Source: Kytococcus aerolatus | GTDB lineage: Bacteria > Actinomycetota > Actinomycetes > Actinomycetales > Dermatophilaceae | NCBI RefSeq assembly: GCF_900187395.1 | Contig: NZ_FYEZ01000002.1 | Span: forward strand, 186,001 to 250,000 | Direction: 5' to 3' | DNA: 64,000 nt | Shown here: positions 1-9,153 of the stretch, piece after piece | Numbering within the stretch: position 1 is the stretch's first letter | How the letters are laid out: each line of letters starts with the position of its first letter | The notes under the pieces: model-generated | The model's database searches: none | Told to the model about the DNA's origin: nothing | Seen by the model: the letters and a program-made list of their open reading frames with translations, nothing else | Program-made: the position numbers and the translations under genes

Positions 1-3000
1 GGAGAACCGGGACGCCGGGGAGGACGGCAGCAACGAGTACGTCTTCTTCGACGGCCCGCCCTTCGCCAACGGCCTGCCCCACTACGGCCACCTGCTCACC
101 GGGTACGTCAAGGACGTGGTGCCGCGCTACCGCACGATGCGCGGTCAGCGCGTGGAGCGCCGCTTCGGCTGGGACACGCACGGTCTGCCCGCCGAGCTGG
201 AGGCGATGCGCCAGCTGGGGATCACCACCAAGGACGAGATCCTCGACCTGGGCATCGACCGCTTCAACGCCGCCTGCCGGGAGTCCGTCCTGCGCTACAC
301 CGACGAGTGGCAGGACTACGTCCACCGCATGGGCCGCTGGGTGGACTTCGAGAACGACTACAAGACGCTCAACCCCGGGTACATGGAGAGCGTCATCTGG
401 GCCTTCAAGCAGCTCTACGACCGGGGCCTGGCCTACCAGGACTTCCGGGTGCTGCCGTACTGCTGGAAGGACCAGACCCCGCTGTCCAACCACGAGCTGC
501 GGATGGACGACGACGTCTACCAGATGCGCCAGGACCCGGCGGTGACCGTCGGCCTGCGCCTGGAGACCGGGGAGATCGCCCTGGTGTGGACGACCACGCC
601 GTGGACCCTGCCGAGCAACCTGGCGATCATGGTCGGCCCGGAGATCGACTACGTCGTCGTGGAGTCCGACCCGGCCACCGACCCCACCGGCTCCTCGCAG
701 CGCTACCTGCTGGCCGAGGCGCGGCTGGAGGCCTACGCCCGGGAGCTGGGGGAGGACCCGGCCTCGCGGATCGTCGAGCGCCTCAAGGGCTCCGAGGTGG
801 CGGGTCGCTCCTACACCCCGCCCTTCTCGTACTACGCCGGGGCCGAGAACGCCCACCGCGTGGTCGAGGCCGAGTTCGTCACCACCACCGACGGCACGGG
901 GCTCGTCCACACCGCCGGCGCCTTCGGTGAGGAGGACAAGGTCGTCACCGACCGGGAGAACATCGAGCCGGTCATGCCGGTCGGCCCCGACGGTGCCTTC
1001 ACCACGCCGGTGGACGAGTACGCCGGGATGCAGGTCTTCGAGGCCAACGCCCCGATCGTCGCCGACCTCAAGGCCGCCACCCGGGGGGAGACCGCCGGCA
1101 GCGTGTCCCCAGGCACCGTCCTGCTGCGCCACGAGACCTACGACCACTCCTACCCGCACTGCTGGCGCTGCCGCACCCCGCTCATCTACAAGGGCGTGGA
1201 GTCCTGGTTCGTCAAGGTCACGGAGATCAAGGACCGGATGCTCGCGAACAACGAGCAGATCACCTGGGTGCCGGAGAACGTCAAGCACGGCCAGTTCGGC
1301 AAGTGGCTGGAGGGCGCCCGCGACTGGTCGATCACCCGCAACCGCTTCTGGGGCAGCCCGGTGCCGGTCTGGGTGTCCGACGACCCCGCTCACCCTCGAG
1401 TCGACGTCTACGGCTCGCTCGCCGAGCTCGAGGCCGACTTCGGGGAGCTGCCGCGCAACGACTCCGGCGAGGTGGACCTCCACCGCCCGTGGATCGACCG
1501 GCTCACCCGGCCGAACCCGGACGACCCGACGGGCCGCTCGACGATGCGGCGTGTGGAGGACGTCCTCGACGTCTGGTTCGACTCCGGCTCCATGAGCTAC
1601 GCCCAGAACCACGTGCCCTTCGAGAACGCCGAGTGGTTCGAGCACCACTTCCCGGCCGACTTCATCGTGGAGTACATCGGCCAGACCCGCGGCTGGTTCT
1701 ACACGATGCACGTGCTGGCCACCGCCCTGTTCGACCGGCCGGCCTTCAGCAATGTCATCTGCCACGGCATCGTGCTGGGCAGCGACGGCCAGAAGATGAG
1801 CAAGTCGCTGCGCAACTACCCCGACGTCTCGGAGGTCTTCGACCGCGACGGCGCCGACGCGATGCGCTGGTTCCTCATGAGCTCCTCGATCCTGCGCGGC
1901 GGCAACCTCGTGGTCACCGAGCAGGGCATCCGCGAGGGCGTGCGGCAGGTGATGATCCCGCTGTGGAACGCGTGGTCCTTCTTCGCCATGTACGCCAACG
2001 CCGCCGCCGAGGGCGGCCACCGGGCCCGGTGGTCCACCGCCTCGGCCGACCCGATGGACCGCTACGTCCTGGGCGCCACGGGCGACCTGGTGCGGGCGAT
2101 GACCGAGGCGATGGACGAGAACGACATCGCCCGGGCCTGCGAGGAGCTGCGCGACTTCCTCGACACCCTGACCAACTGGTACGTGCGCCGCTCGCGCGAC
2201 CGCTTCTGGGAGGGCACGGACACCGCCGCCTTCGACACCCTGTTCACGGTCCTGGAGACGGTCGCCCGCCTGGCGGCCCCGCTGCTGCCCTTCGCCGCCG
2301 AGGAGATCTGGCGCGGCCTGACCGGCGGGGAGTCTGTGCACCTGGCCGACTGGCCGACCGCCGAGGACTTCCCGAGCGACGCGTCCCTGGCGGCGTCGAT
2401 GGAGGCCGCCCGCCGGGTGACCTCCGCCGGCTCGGCCCTGCGCAAGGGCGCCGGCCTGCGCAACCGCCTGCCGCTGCAGAGCCTGACGGTGGTGCTGGAG
2501 GACCCGACCGTCCTGCGGGACACCGGGGCGCTCGTGGCCGACGAGCTCAACGTGCGCGAGGTGCGTCTGCTGGCCCTGGAATCCGACGAGGCCCGTGAGT
2601 ACGGGGTCGAGCAGCGCCTGGTGGTCAACGCCCGTGCCGCCGGGCCGCGACTGGGCAAGGACGTCCAGACCGTCATCAAGGGGTCCAAGTCCGGGGACTG
2701 GTCGGTGGCCGAGGACGGCACCGTCACCGCCGGTGGCATCGAGCTCGTCGAGGGGGAGTACACCCTGGAGACGGTGACCGGTGACACCGCCGAGGGCACC
2801 GCCACCGGCATCCTGCCCGGCGGGGGCTTCGTGGTGCTGGACACCACGGTCACCGACGAGCTGGCCGTCGAGGGCACCGCCCGTGACATCGTCCGTGCCG
2901 TGCAGGGCGAGCGTCGGGCCGCGGGGCTGGAGGTCTCCGACCGGATCAGCCTCACCCTGCTGGGGGACGAGCAGGTGTGGGGCGCCGCGGTGACCCACCA

Positions 3001-3157
3001 GCAGCTCATCATGGACGAGGTCCTGGCCGTGCAGTTCGGTGCCGGCCCCCGGGACACCCCGGTGCCCGAGGGGGCCTTCGAGCACGTCGCCGAGGTCGAC
3101 CTCGGCGAGGGCCGCAGCGTCCTCGTGCACCTCTCCCGGCAGGAGGGCGGCCGATGA
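1..3157 (+). CDS. ileS: Isoleucyl-tRNA synthetase, 5'-truncated by window edge
   Basis: Charges tRNA-Ile with isoleucine in the cytoplasm (class I aminoacyl-tRNA synthetase). The reading frame (codons from base 2) is already open at the left edge, so only the first few dozen codons are missing; about 1051 residues are present. The HIGH-type signature reads HYGH at bases 80-91 and KMSKS lies at 1793-1807, with the WFDSGS and [10 protein letters not shown] core blocks between them. The internal GTG at 116 lies after the HYGH motif and is not the start. The stop overlaps the folC start by four bases (ATGA), implying translational coupling. Identification is firm; only the N-terminus is unseen. 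Confidence 0.97.
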   Translation, partial: ENRDAGEDGSNEYVFFDGPPFANGLPHYGHLLTGYVKDVVPRYRTMRGQRVERRFGWDTHGLPAELEAMRQLGITTKDEILDLGIDRFNAACRESVLRYTDEWQDYVHRMGRWVDFENDYKTLNPGYMESVIWAFKQLYDRGLAYQDFRVLPYCWKDQTPLSNHELRMDDDVYQMRQDPAVTVGLRLETGEIALVWTTTPWTLPSNLAIMVGPEIDYVVVESDPATDPTGSSQRYLLAEARLEAYARELGEDPASRIVERLKGSEVAGRSYTPPFSYYAGAENAHRVVEAEFVTTTDGTGLVHTAGAFGEEDKVVTDRENIEPVMPVGPDGAFTTPVDEYAGMQVFEANAPIVADLKAATRGETAGSVSPGTVLLRHETYDHSYPHCWRCRTPLIYKGVESWFVKVTEIKDRMLANNEQITWVPENVKHGQFGKWLEGARDWSITRNRFWGSPVPVWVSDDPAHPRVDVYGSLAELEADFGELPRNDSGEVDLHRPWIDRLTRPNPDDPTGRSTMRRVEDVLDVWFDSGSMSYAQNHVPFENAEWFEHHFPADFIVEYIGQTRGWFYTMHVLATALFDRPAFSNVICHGIVLGSDGQKMSKSLRNYPDVSEVFDRDGADAMRWFLMSSSILRGGNLVVTEQGIREGVRQVMIPLWNAWSFFAMYANAAAEGGHRARWSTASADPMDRYVLGATGDLVRAMTEAMDENDIARACEELRDFLDTLTNWYVRRSRDRFWEGTDTAAFDTLFTVLETVARLAAPLLPFAAEEIWRGLTGGESVHLADWPTAEDFPSDASLAASMEAARRVTSAGSALRKGAGLRNRLPLQSLTVVLEDPTVLRDTGALVADELNVREVRLLALESDEAREYGVEQRLVVNARAAGPRLGKDVQTVIKGSKSGDWSVAEDGTVTAGGIELVEGEYTLETVTGDTAEGTATGILPGGGFVVLDTTVTDELAVEGTARDIVRAVQGERRAAGLEVSDRISLTLLGDEQVWGAAVTHQQLIMDEVLAVQFGAGPRDTPVPEGAFEHVAEVDLGEGRSVLVHLSRQEGGR

Positions 3158-4551
3158 GCCCCACCGGTTCGCAGGACGCCGCCAGGGCGGCCGCCGAGGA
3201 GCTGGAGACCCGGCGCCGGGTCCGCGAGGTGACCGACGCGCTCATGGCGCGCCTGCCCGAGTCCGACGCCGTGCCCACCCTGGACCGGGTGGCCCGGGCG
3301 ATGGAGCTCCTCGGGGACCCGCAGCGCACCTACCGGGTCATCCACCTCACCGGGACCAACGGCAAGACCTCCACCACTCGCATGGTGGAGCGGATCCTCC
3401 GGGAGACCGGTCTGCGCACGGGGCGCTTCACCTCCCCCCACCTGCACAGCCCGCTGGAGCGGATCACCATCGACGGGGAGCCCATCTCCGGCGAGCACTT
3501 CCTCGCCGTGTGGGACGACGTGGCCCCCTTCCTGGCCATCGTCGACGCCGAGGCCGAGGCGGCCGGCAACCCGCCGCTGAGCTACTTCGAGTGCATCACC
3601 GTGCTCGGCCTGGCCGCCTTCGCCGACGCCCCGGTGGACGTGGCCGTCGTCGAGGTCGGGCTCGGAGGGCGATGGGACGCCACGAACGTGGCCGACGGCG
3701 ACGTCGCGGTGCTCACGCCCATCGGCATCGACCACGAGCGCTTCCTCGGCAGCGAGCTCACGGACATCGCGGCCGAGAAGTCCGGGATCATCAAGCCCGG
3801 CGCCCGCGTGGTGAGCGCCGAGCAGGAGGAGGACGTCCGGGCGGTCATCGCCGAGGCCGCCCACGCGGCCGGTGCCCGGGTGGCGATCGCCGGGGTCGAC
3901 TTCGGGGTCGACTCCCACGACGTCGCCGTCGGCGGACAGCTCGTGGGGCTGCGCGGGCTGGCGGGCTCCTACGAGGACCTGCTCCTGCCCCTCCACGGCC
4001 GTCACCAGGCGGAGAACCTGGCGCTCGCCGTGGCCGCCGTGGAGAGCTTCCTCGGGGACGGCGGTCAGGCGCTGGGCCCCGAGCTGCTGCGCGACGCCGT
4101 GGGCGACATGAGCACCCCGGGCCGGCTCGAGGTCGTGCGCCGCTCGCCCACCGTGGTGGTGGACTCGGCCCACAACCCGCACGGCATGCTCGCCCTCGCC
4201 CGGGCGATGGAGGAGTCCTTCACCTTCGCTCGGTTGATCGGTCTGGTGGCGATCTTCGAGGACAAGGACGTCGAGGGGCTGCTCTCGGCGCTGGGGCCGG
4301 CCGTGGACCACCTCGTGGTCTCGCGCAACACCAGCCCGCGCTCGATGGAGCCCGAGGCGCTGGGGAGGGTGGCCCGCGAGCTGCTCGGCGAGGACATGGT
4401 CACCGTGGTCCCGAACCTGCCCGACGCGCTGGACCTCGCCGCCGAGCTGGCGGACGAGGGCGGTGTCTCCGGGGGCGTCCTGGCGACGGGCTCGATCACG
4501 ACGGCTGCCGACGTCCGCACCCTGCTGGGCATGGGAGACTCCACCCCGTGA
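3154..4551 (+). CDS. folC: Folylpolyglutamate synthase / dihydrofolate synthase
   Basis: Adds glutamate to dihydropteroate and/or extends folate polyglutamate tails, an ATP-dependent cytoplasmic Mur-ligase-type reaction. The 465-residue protein carries the P-loop GTNGKT at residues 67-72 and the family blocks [11 protein letters not shown] and [10 protein letters not shown]. The ATG at 3154 overlaps the ileS stop and gives normal family length; the open frame continues upstream inside ileS but without support. Its own stop overlaps the GTG of the next gene (GTGA). Actinobacterial FolC is often bifunctional, and the sequence alone does not separate the two activities. Confidence 0.95.
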   Translation: MSPTGSQDAARAAAEELETRRRVREVTDALMARLPESDAVPTLDRVARAMELLGDPQRTYRVIHLTGTNGKTSTTRMVERILRETGLRTGRFTSPHLHSPLERITIDGEPISGEHFLAVWDDVAPFLAIVDAEAEAAGNPPLSYFECITVLGLAAFADAPVDVAVVEVGLGGRWDATNVADGDVAVLTPIGIDHERFLGSELTDIAAEKSGIIKPGARVVSAEQEEDVRAVIAEAAHAAGARVAIAGVDFGVDSHDVAVGGQLVGLRGLAGSYEDLLLPLHGRHQAENLALAVAAVESFLGDGGQALGPELLRDAVGDMSTPGRLEVVRRSPTVVVDSAHNPHGMLALARAMEESFTFARLIGLVAIFEDKDVEGLLSALGPAVDHLVVSRNTSPRSMEPEALGRVARELLGEDMVTVVPNLPDALDLAAELADEGGVSGGVLATGSITTAADVRTLLGMGDSTP

Positions 4552-4958
4552 GTTCCATCCCCCTCGTCGGTCCCCTCGGGAAGATGTCCCGTCGTTTCGC
4601 GGCGGTGACGCTCTTCTTCCAGTCGTTCGCCCTGTTCTTCGGGGCCCTGGCGGTGCGTGGTCTGGCCCATGCCCGTGGTGACGACTTCTCCACCTGGTAC
4701 CTCGTGGGCGGCTGCGTGCTGGCGGTGCTCTGCCTGGTGACGATGGTGCTGCTCAAGAGCCGCCCCGGCGTCACCGTCGGGTGGCTGCTGCAGCTGCTCA
4801 CCCTCGCCTGCGCCCTCGTCGAGCCGGCGATGCTGGCCGTCGGTGTGATCTTCCTGGTCATCTGGGTGCTCGCCCTGTGGCAGGGGGACAAGATGGACGC
4901 CCTGAGCCGACAGTTCGAGACCGGCACGCACCACGTGGCCGGGGAGGAGGGACGCTGA
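4548..4958 (+). CDS. DUF4233 family four-helix membrane protein
   Basis: Function unknown. The 136-residue product has about four hydrophobic segments (near residues 15-38, 47-67, 74-90 and 92-110) and a polar C-terminus. It resembles the DUF4233 family, which in Actinobacteria sits between folC and ndk; here uppP intervenes. The GTG at 4548 overlaps the folC stop as GTGA and is preferred; an ATG at 4584 would shorten the protein by 12 residues. Its stop overlaps the uppP ATG by one base (TGATG). Being locked between a folate gene and a lipid-carrier gene suggests co-expression, but does not reveal a role. Confidence 0.85.
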   Translation: MSSIPLVGPLGKMSRRFAAVTLFFQSFALFFGALAVRGLAHARGDDFSTWYLVGGCVLAVLCLVTMVLLKSRPGVTVGWLLQLLTLACALVEPAMLAVGVIFLVIWVLALWQGDKMDALSRQFETGTHHVAGEEGR

Positions 4959-5800
4959 TGGGTTGGCTCGAGGCCGTCGTCCTGGGGCTCGTGCAGGGGC
5001 TCACCGAGTTCCTGCCGATCTCCTCCAGCGCGCACCTGTCCATCGTCGGCCGCTGGTTCGGCGGGGACGACCCGGGTGCGGCGTTCACCGCCATCACCCA
5101 GCTCGGCACCGAGGCGGCCGTGCTCATCTACTTCCGGAAGGACATCTTCCGGATCATCAGCCGCTGGTGCCAGGCGCTGGTCGGCCGGATCCCGCACTCG
5201 GACCCGGACGTGCGCATGGGCTGGCTGGTCATCGTCGGATCCCTCCCGATCGGTCTCCTGGGTCTGCTCTTCCAGGACGTCATCGAGGGCCCGCTGCGCA
5301 ACCTGTGGCTCACCGCCTCGATGCTGCTCTTCTTCGGTCTGGTCATCGGGTTCGCCGACCACCTGGTCGCCCGGCGCCCGGCGGAGCGGACCAAGGAGCT
5401 GGAGCACCTCTCCTGGGGCGACGGCCTGAAGTTCGGCCTCTGGCAGGCCCTGGCTCTCATCCCGGGCGTCTCGCGCTCGGGCGGCACGATCGCCGGTGGT
5501 CTCTTCATGGGCTACTCGCGCGTCGCTGCGGCCCGCTACTCCTTCCTGCTGGCCATCCCGGCGGTGCTCGCCTCCGGCGGGATGCAGCTGCTGAAGATCG
5601 CCGACGACCCGGTCGAGCCCGCCTGGGGCCCGATCGCGGTGGCGACCCTCATCAGCTTCGTGGTCGGCTACGCGGTGATCGCCTGGCTGCTGCGCTACAT
5701 CTCGACGCACGACTTCAAGCCCTTCGTGATCTACCGGGTCGTGCTCGCGCTGGTGCTCTTCGGCCTGCTGGGCACGGGCGTCCTGCCCGCCACGGCCTGA
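4958..5800 (+). CDS. uppP: Undecaprenyl-diphosphatase
   Basis: Dephosphorylates undecaprenyl diphosphate at the membrane to recycle the lipid carrier for peptidoglycan synthesis; over-expression of this family is known to give bacitracin resistance. The 280-residue polytopic protein has the signature EFLPISSSAHL at residues 17-27 and the second active-site loop PGVSRSGGT. Length matches the BacA/UppP family. It starts with a TGATG overlap to the DUF4233 gene, so it belongs to the ileS-folC-DUF4233-uppP transcription unit. A 30-base gap with its own likely promoter separates it from ndk. Confidence 0.95.
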   Translation: MGWLEAVVLGLVQGLTEFLPISSSAHLSIVGRWFGGDDPGAAFTAITQLGTEAAVLIYFRKDIFRIISRWCQALVGRIPHSDPDVRMGWLVIVGSLPIGLLGLLFQDVIEGPLRNLWLTASMLLFFGLVIGFADHLVARRPAERTKELEHLSWGDGLKFGLWQALALIPGVSRSGGTIAGGLFMGYSRVAAARYSFLLAIPAVLASGGMQLLKIADDPVEPAWGPIAVATLISFVVGYAVIAWLLRYISTHDFKPFVIYRVVLALVLFGLLGTGVLPATA

Positions 5801-5818
5801 GCGGGGTCGGGACGCCGC

Positions 5819-5833
5819 TAGGGTGGGGGCGTG
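5819..5833 (+). promoter_or_regulatory. Leaderless-type promoter of ndk
   Basis: TAGGGT at 5819-5824 fits the actinobacterial -10 pattern TANNNT. Six bases follow and then the GTG start at 5831, so transcription would begin at or next to the start codon. There is no Shine-Dalgarno sequence at a proper distance. Inferred from spacing only. Confidence 0.6.
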
Positions 5834-6292
5834 ACTGAGAACACCGCCGCCCCCGCCCAGAACGACGACCAGGTCGAGCGCTCGCTCGTCCTGGTGAAGC
5901 CCGACGGCTACCGCCGTGGCCTGACCGGTGAGGTCCTGTCCCGCATCGAGGCCAAGGGCTACCGCCTGGCCGCCCTCTCGGTGGTCGAGGCAACCCCCGA
6001 GCAGCTGGCCGCCCACTACGCCGAGCACGAGGGCAAGCCCTTCTACGAGCCGCTGGTGGAGTTCATGTCCTCCGGCCCGCTGGTGGCCGCGGTCATCGAG
6101 GGCCACGGCTGCATCACGGGCTTCCGCACGATCGCCGGGACCACCGACCCGACCACCGCCGCCCCCGGCTCCATCCGCGGCGACCTGGCCCGTGACTGGG
6201 GCCTCACGGTGCAGCAGAACATCGTGCACGGCTCGGACTCCCCGGAGTCGGCCGCCCGCGAGATCGCCATCTGGTTCCCGAACGGCCTGTGA
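5831..6292 (+). CDS. ndk: Nucleoside diphosphate kinase
   Basis: Transfers the gamma phosphate from NTPs to NDPs through a phospho-histidine. The 153-residue protein carries LVLVKPDGYRRG near the N-terminus and the active-site block NIVHGSDS with the catalytic histidine at residue 133. It is about 15 residues longer than typical NDKs because of an N-terminal Ala/Asn/Asp-rich stretch (residues 1-15). The GTG start fits the leaderless -10 six bases upstream; no other start would keep the first beta strand. A strong hairpin (6300-6335) follows the stop. Confidence 0.95.
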   Translation: MTENTAAPAQNDDQVERSLVLVKPDGYRRGLTGEVLSRIEAKGYRLAALSVVEATPEQLAAHYAEHEGKPFYEPLVEFMSSGPLVAAVIEGHGCITGFRTIAGTTDPTTAAPGSIRGDLARDWGLTVQQNIVHGSDSPESAAREIAIWFPNGL

Positions 6293-6299
6293 CCGGTGT

Positions 6300-6335
6300 C
6301 CCGACCGTGCCGCGTGTCACGTCGGCATGGTCGGG
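6300..6335 (+). terminator. Hairpin after ndk
   Basis: Thirteen-base arms at 6300-6312 and 6323-6335 pair with a single G-U wobble around a ten-base loop. There is no T-run. Its position between ndk and the mreB promoter fits a terminator or attenuating hairpin. Confidence 0.55.
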
Positions 6336-6364
6336 GCGCTCCCGCGGGGGTGGGGCGGGGGACA

Positions 6365-6380
6365 TACGATGCCCCTCATG
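6365..6380 (+). promoter_or_regulatory. Leaderless-type promoter of mreB
   Basis: TACGAT at 6365-6370, seven bases, then ATG at 6378. This spacing supports the second of two in-frame ATGs as the start. The first ATG (6369) overlaps the hexamer itself, though a G-run upstream could serve it as a ribosome binding site. Confidence 0.55.
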
Positions 6381-7409
6381 AGTTCTCCGTGGCAGCGGCT
6401 CCGAGGTGGAGACCTGGCGATCGATCTGGGTACCACCAGCACCCTGATCTGGCGCAAGAAGAAGGGGGTCGTCCTCGACGAGCCGTCCGTCCTCGCGGTC
6501 GAGGGGGGAACCGGGAAGGTGCTGGCCGCGGGGGAGCGGGCCCGGGGGCTGATCGGCCGCACGCCGGCCCACGTGCACATCATGCGTCCGGTGCGCGACG
6601 GGGTGATCGTCGATGCGGACGTCGCGGAGTCGATGCTCCGGACCTTCATCGACCAGGTCCACGCCGGCTTCCTCAACCGACCGCGCGTCGTCGTGAGCGC
6701 CCCCTCCCAGATCACCGCCGTCGAGCGGCGCGCGCTGGAGGAGACCGTGCTGCGCTCGGGGGCGCGCGAGGTCTTCGTCGTGGAGGAGGCGATGGCCGCG
6801 GCGATCGGGGCCGGCCTGCCGGTCAACGACGAGCGCGCCTCGATGGTCCTCGACATCGGTGGGGGGACCACCGACGGCGCCATCACGGCGCTGGGCGGCA
6901 TCGTCCGCTCCGGCTCCGCCCGGGTGGGCGGTGACGACCTGGAGACCGCCGCCCGCGACCACCTGCGGGAGCAGCACGGCCTGCTGCTCGGGGAGCGCAC
7001 CGCCGCCGAGGTCGTGACCGAGCTGGGCACCGCCGTGCCGCTGCAGGAGGAGATCGTGGGTACCGTCCACGGCCGCAGCCTGCAGACGGGTCTGCCGGAG
7101 TCGGTGCGTCTCTCCAGCGCGGAGCTCCGCGAGGCCCTGGCCGAGCCGCTCTCCGCCATGAGCGCCTTCGCCCGCGGACTGGTCGACCAGTGCCCGCCGG
7201 ATCTGGCCGGGGACGTCCGGGAGCAGGGCGTCGTCCTCACCGGCGGGGTGGCCGCCCTGCGGGGGATCGACCACCGTATCTCGCGGGAGATCGGGGTGCC
7301 CGTGCACGTCGCGAAGGACCCGCGCCGTGCCGTGATCCGCGGCGCCGGCCGGTGCATCGACGACCTGGCCCGCCTCCGCCGCATCGTCGTCGGGGAGCAG
7401 CGCTACTGA
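6378..7409 (+). CDS. mreB: Rod-shape determining protein MreB (actin-like ATPase)
   Basis: Forms actin-like filaments under the membrane that guide lateral-wall synthesis. The 343-residue protein shows the phosphate-1 loop DLGTTSTLIW (about residues 16-25), the phosphate-2 block LDIGGGTTD and the adenosine loop LTGGVAALRGI. ATG 6378 is chosen because a -10-like TACGAT sits seven bases upstream; ATG 6369 would add three residues. It heads mreB-mreC-mreD-mrdA, joined by one- to four-base overlaps. MreB is absent from coccoid and many apically growing Actinobacteria, so its presence suggests lateral-wall elongation or a specialised use. Confidence 0.92.
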   Translation: MSSPWQRLRGGDLAIDLGTTSTLIWRKKKGVVLDEPSVLAVEGGTGKVLAAGERARGLIGRTPAHVHIMRPVRDGVIVDADVAESMLRTFIDQVHAGFLNRPRVVVSAPSQITAVERRALEETVLRSGAREVFVVEEAMAAAIGAGLPVNDERASMVLDIGGGTTDGAITALGGIVRSGSARVGGDDLETAARDHLREQHGLLLGERTAAEVVTELGTAVPLQEEIVGTVHGRSLQTGLPESVRLSSAELREALAEPLSAMSAFARGLVDQCPPDLAGDVREQGVVLTGGVAALRGIDHRISREIGVPVHVAKDPRRAVIRGAGRCIDDLARLRRIVVGEQRY

Positions 7410-8665
7410 TGAAGGACCGCATCCGACCCGTGAGTGCCGAGCAGCTCCGCGGACGCCGGCGCGGGGACTCCCAGCGCCGCGTCCCGGTGGGGGTGGTCCG
7501 CCGCGAGGGCCTGACCGGGCGCCGTCTCGGCATGCAGCGGCGGGACCGCTCCGCCGAGCGGAAGGCGTGGATCGGCCCGATCGCCGCCCTGGGCCTGACC
7601 GGGGCGGCCGTCGTCGCCGACCTCCTCGCACCGGCGCTGCTCGACCCGGTGCGGGACGGCGCGGAGGTGGCGATGGCCCCGGTGCAGCGTGCGGTCATCG
7701 TGCCGCCCACCCAGGAGCTCGTGGCCGCCGAGGCCGAGCGCGACCGGCTGGCCGACGAGGTGGCCGCCCTGCGCGAGGAGCAGCACCAGGACACCGCCAC
7801 CGAGGAGCTCTTCCAGTCCGACCTCGTGGCGGGTCGTGAGCTCGTCCCGGCCCGCGTCATCGGCTTCAGCTCCTCGACGACCACCTCGCCGGACCGGCGG
7901 ATCACCCTGGACGTGGGGTCGCGGGACGGGATCGAGGCCGACCTGACCGTCGTGAGCCACGAGGGCCTGGTGGGACGGGTCATCTCGGTGACCCCGTGGA
8001 CCAGCGAGGTCATGGTGCTCGGCGACCCGAAGCTCTCGGTGGGCGTCCGCTCCCAGGACTCGGCGATCGGGGTGCTCTCGGCGACCGCCCCGCCCGGGGT
8101 GCCGGCCCGCAAGACGGGCCAGCTCACGCTCCAGGCCTTCCAGCTGGGCAGCTTCGAGAAGAAGGACCAGCTCGTCACCATCGGCGGATCGACCTCCCCG
8201 TTCGTGGCCGGCATCCCCGTGGGACGGGTCGTCTCGGTCGACCCGGACAAGGGACAGCTGCAGGAGACCGCCGTGGTGCGTCCTGCCGTGGACGGCACCT
8301 CGCTGGACGTGGTGGGGGTGCTCACCACGAAGGAGCGCGACGAGTCCCGGCGCACGGCGACCATCCCGGAGGCGAAGCCCCCGAAGAGCTCGGACGGGTC
8401 CGGTGGCGGCGACTGGTCGGGCAAGAGCTCCTCGGCCAGCCCCACCTCGGGAGAGAAGGCCGCCGACTCGGCCGACGGGCCGCTGGACGGCAACACGCAG
8501 GACGACGAGGAGGTCCTGGTGAGCCCGACCGGTGACGCCTCGGTGGCCTCCGACGCCCCCGCCGACGCCGCCGAGCCGACCTCCGGTGGTTCCGCCCCAG
8601 CGCCCACCCAGGCGCCCACCGACGATCTCGTCCCCCAGCCCAGCGCCACCCAGGAGGCCGACTGA
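7409..8665 (+). CDS. mreC: Rod-shape determining protein MreC
   Basis: Membrane-anchored organiser of the elongation machinery linking MreB to PBP2. The 418-residue protein has a basic cytoplasmic N-terminus (about 50 residues), one transmembrane segment (about 53-73), a short coiled coil (about 103-125, AEAERDRLADEVAALREE), and the MreC beta domain (about 145-305). An unusual Ser/Asp/Pro-rich tail of roughly 110 residues follows and is probably disordered outside the membrane. ATG 7409 overlaps the mreB stop by one base. Confidence 0.92.
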   Translation: MKDRIRPVSAEQLRGRRRGDSQRRVPVGVVRREGLTGRRLGMQRRDRSAERKAWIGPIAALGLTGAAVVADLLAPALLDPVRDGAEVAMAPVQRAVIVPPTQELVAAEAERDRLADEVAALREEQHQDTATEELFQSDLVAGRELVPARVIGFSSSTTTSPDRRITLDVGSRDGIEADLTVVSHEGLVGRVISVTPWTSEVMVLGDPKLSVGVRSQDSAIGVLSATAPPGVPARKTGQLTLQAFQLGSFEKKDQLVTIGGSTSPFVAGIPVGRVVSVDPDKGQLQETAVVRPAVDGTSLDVVGVLTTKERDESRRTATIPEAKPPKSSDGSGGGDWSGKSSSASPTSGEKAADSADGPLDGNTQDDEEVLVSPTGDASVASDAPADAAEPTSGGSAPAPTQAPTDDLVPQPSATQEAD

Positions 8666-9153
8666 TGCGCCTGCTCGTCGTCGTCATCCGCTTCGTGACG
8701 CTGGTCCTGCTGGCCGTCGTCACGGCCGGCCTGCTGCCGCGGCTGGCCTTCCCCGCCCCGGACCTGCTCCTGCTCGTCGTCCTGGGGGTCGCCCTGCTCC
8801 GGGGGGCGCGCTCCGGGCTCGTGTGGGGCCTGGTGGCCGGCTGGCTGGTCGATCTCGTGCCGCCCGGCGCCGGGGTGCTGGGGTCCACCGCGCTCACCTA
8901 CGGTGCCGTGGGCTGGCTGGCCGGTGGGGTGGCCGCGACCGTCCGTCGCTCGTGGATCCTCACCTCGCTGACCGTCGCGGTGAGCGCGCTGCTCGTGCAG
9001 GGCGTGCGCTGGGTCATGGCGCTGGCCCTGGGGCACCAGACCGGTGACACCGTCGACCCCTGGGCCTGGCTCCTGACCACCCTCCTCGGCTGCGTGGTCG
9101 TGCCCGTCCTCATGCACCTGGAGAACGCCGCCCTCACGAGGAACGCCACATGA
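8665..9153 (+). CDS. mreD: Rod-shape determining protein MreD
   Basis: Small integral membrane partner of MreC and PBP2. The 162-residue protein is almost entirely hydrophobic with about five transmembrane helices and the family-like stretch LLLVVLGVALLRG followed by GLVAGWLVDLVPPG. Start (ATG, one-base overlap with mreC) and stop (four-base overlap with mrdA) place it firmly in the operon. Confidence 0.9.
   Translation: MRLLVVVIRFVTLVLLAVVTAGLLPRLAFPAPDLLLLVVLGVALLRGARSGLVWGLVAGWLVDLVPPGAGVLGSTALTYGAVGWLAGGVAATVRRSWILTSLTVAVSALLVQGVRWVMALALGHQTGDTVDPWAWLLTTLLGCVVVPVLMHLENAALTRNAT

Noticed and set aside
6369-6371. ATG 6369 as the mreB start
   Set aside because: Possible, with a G-run upstream, but it overlaps the TACGAT hexamer that fits a leaderless start at 6378. 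Kept as an alternative only.
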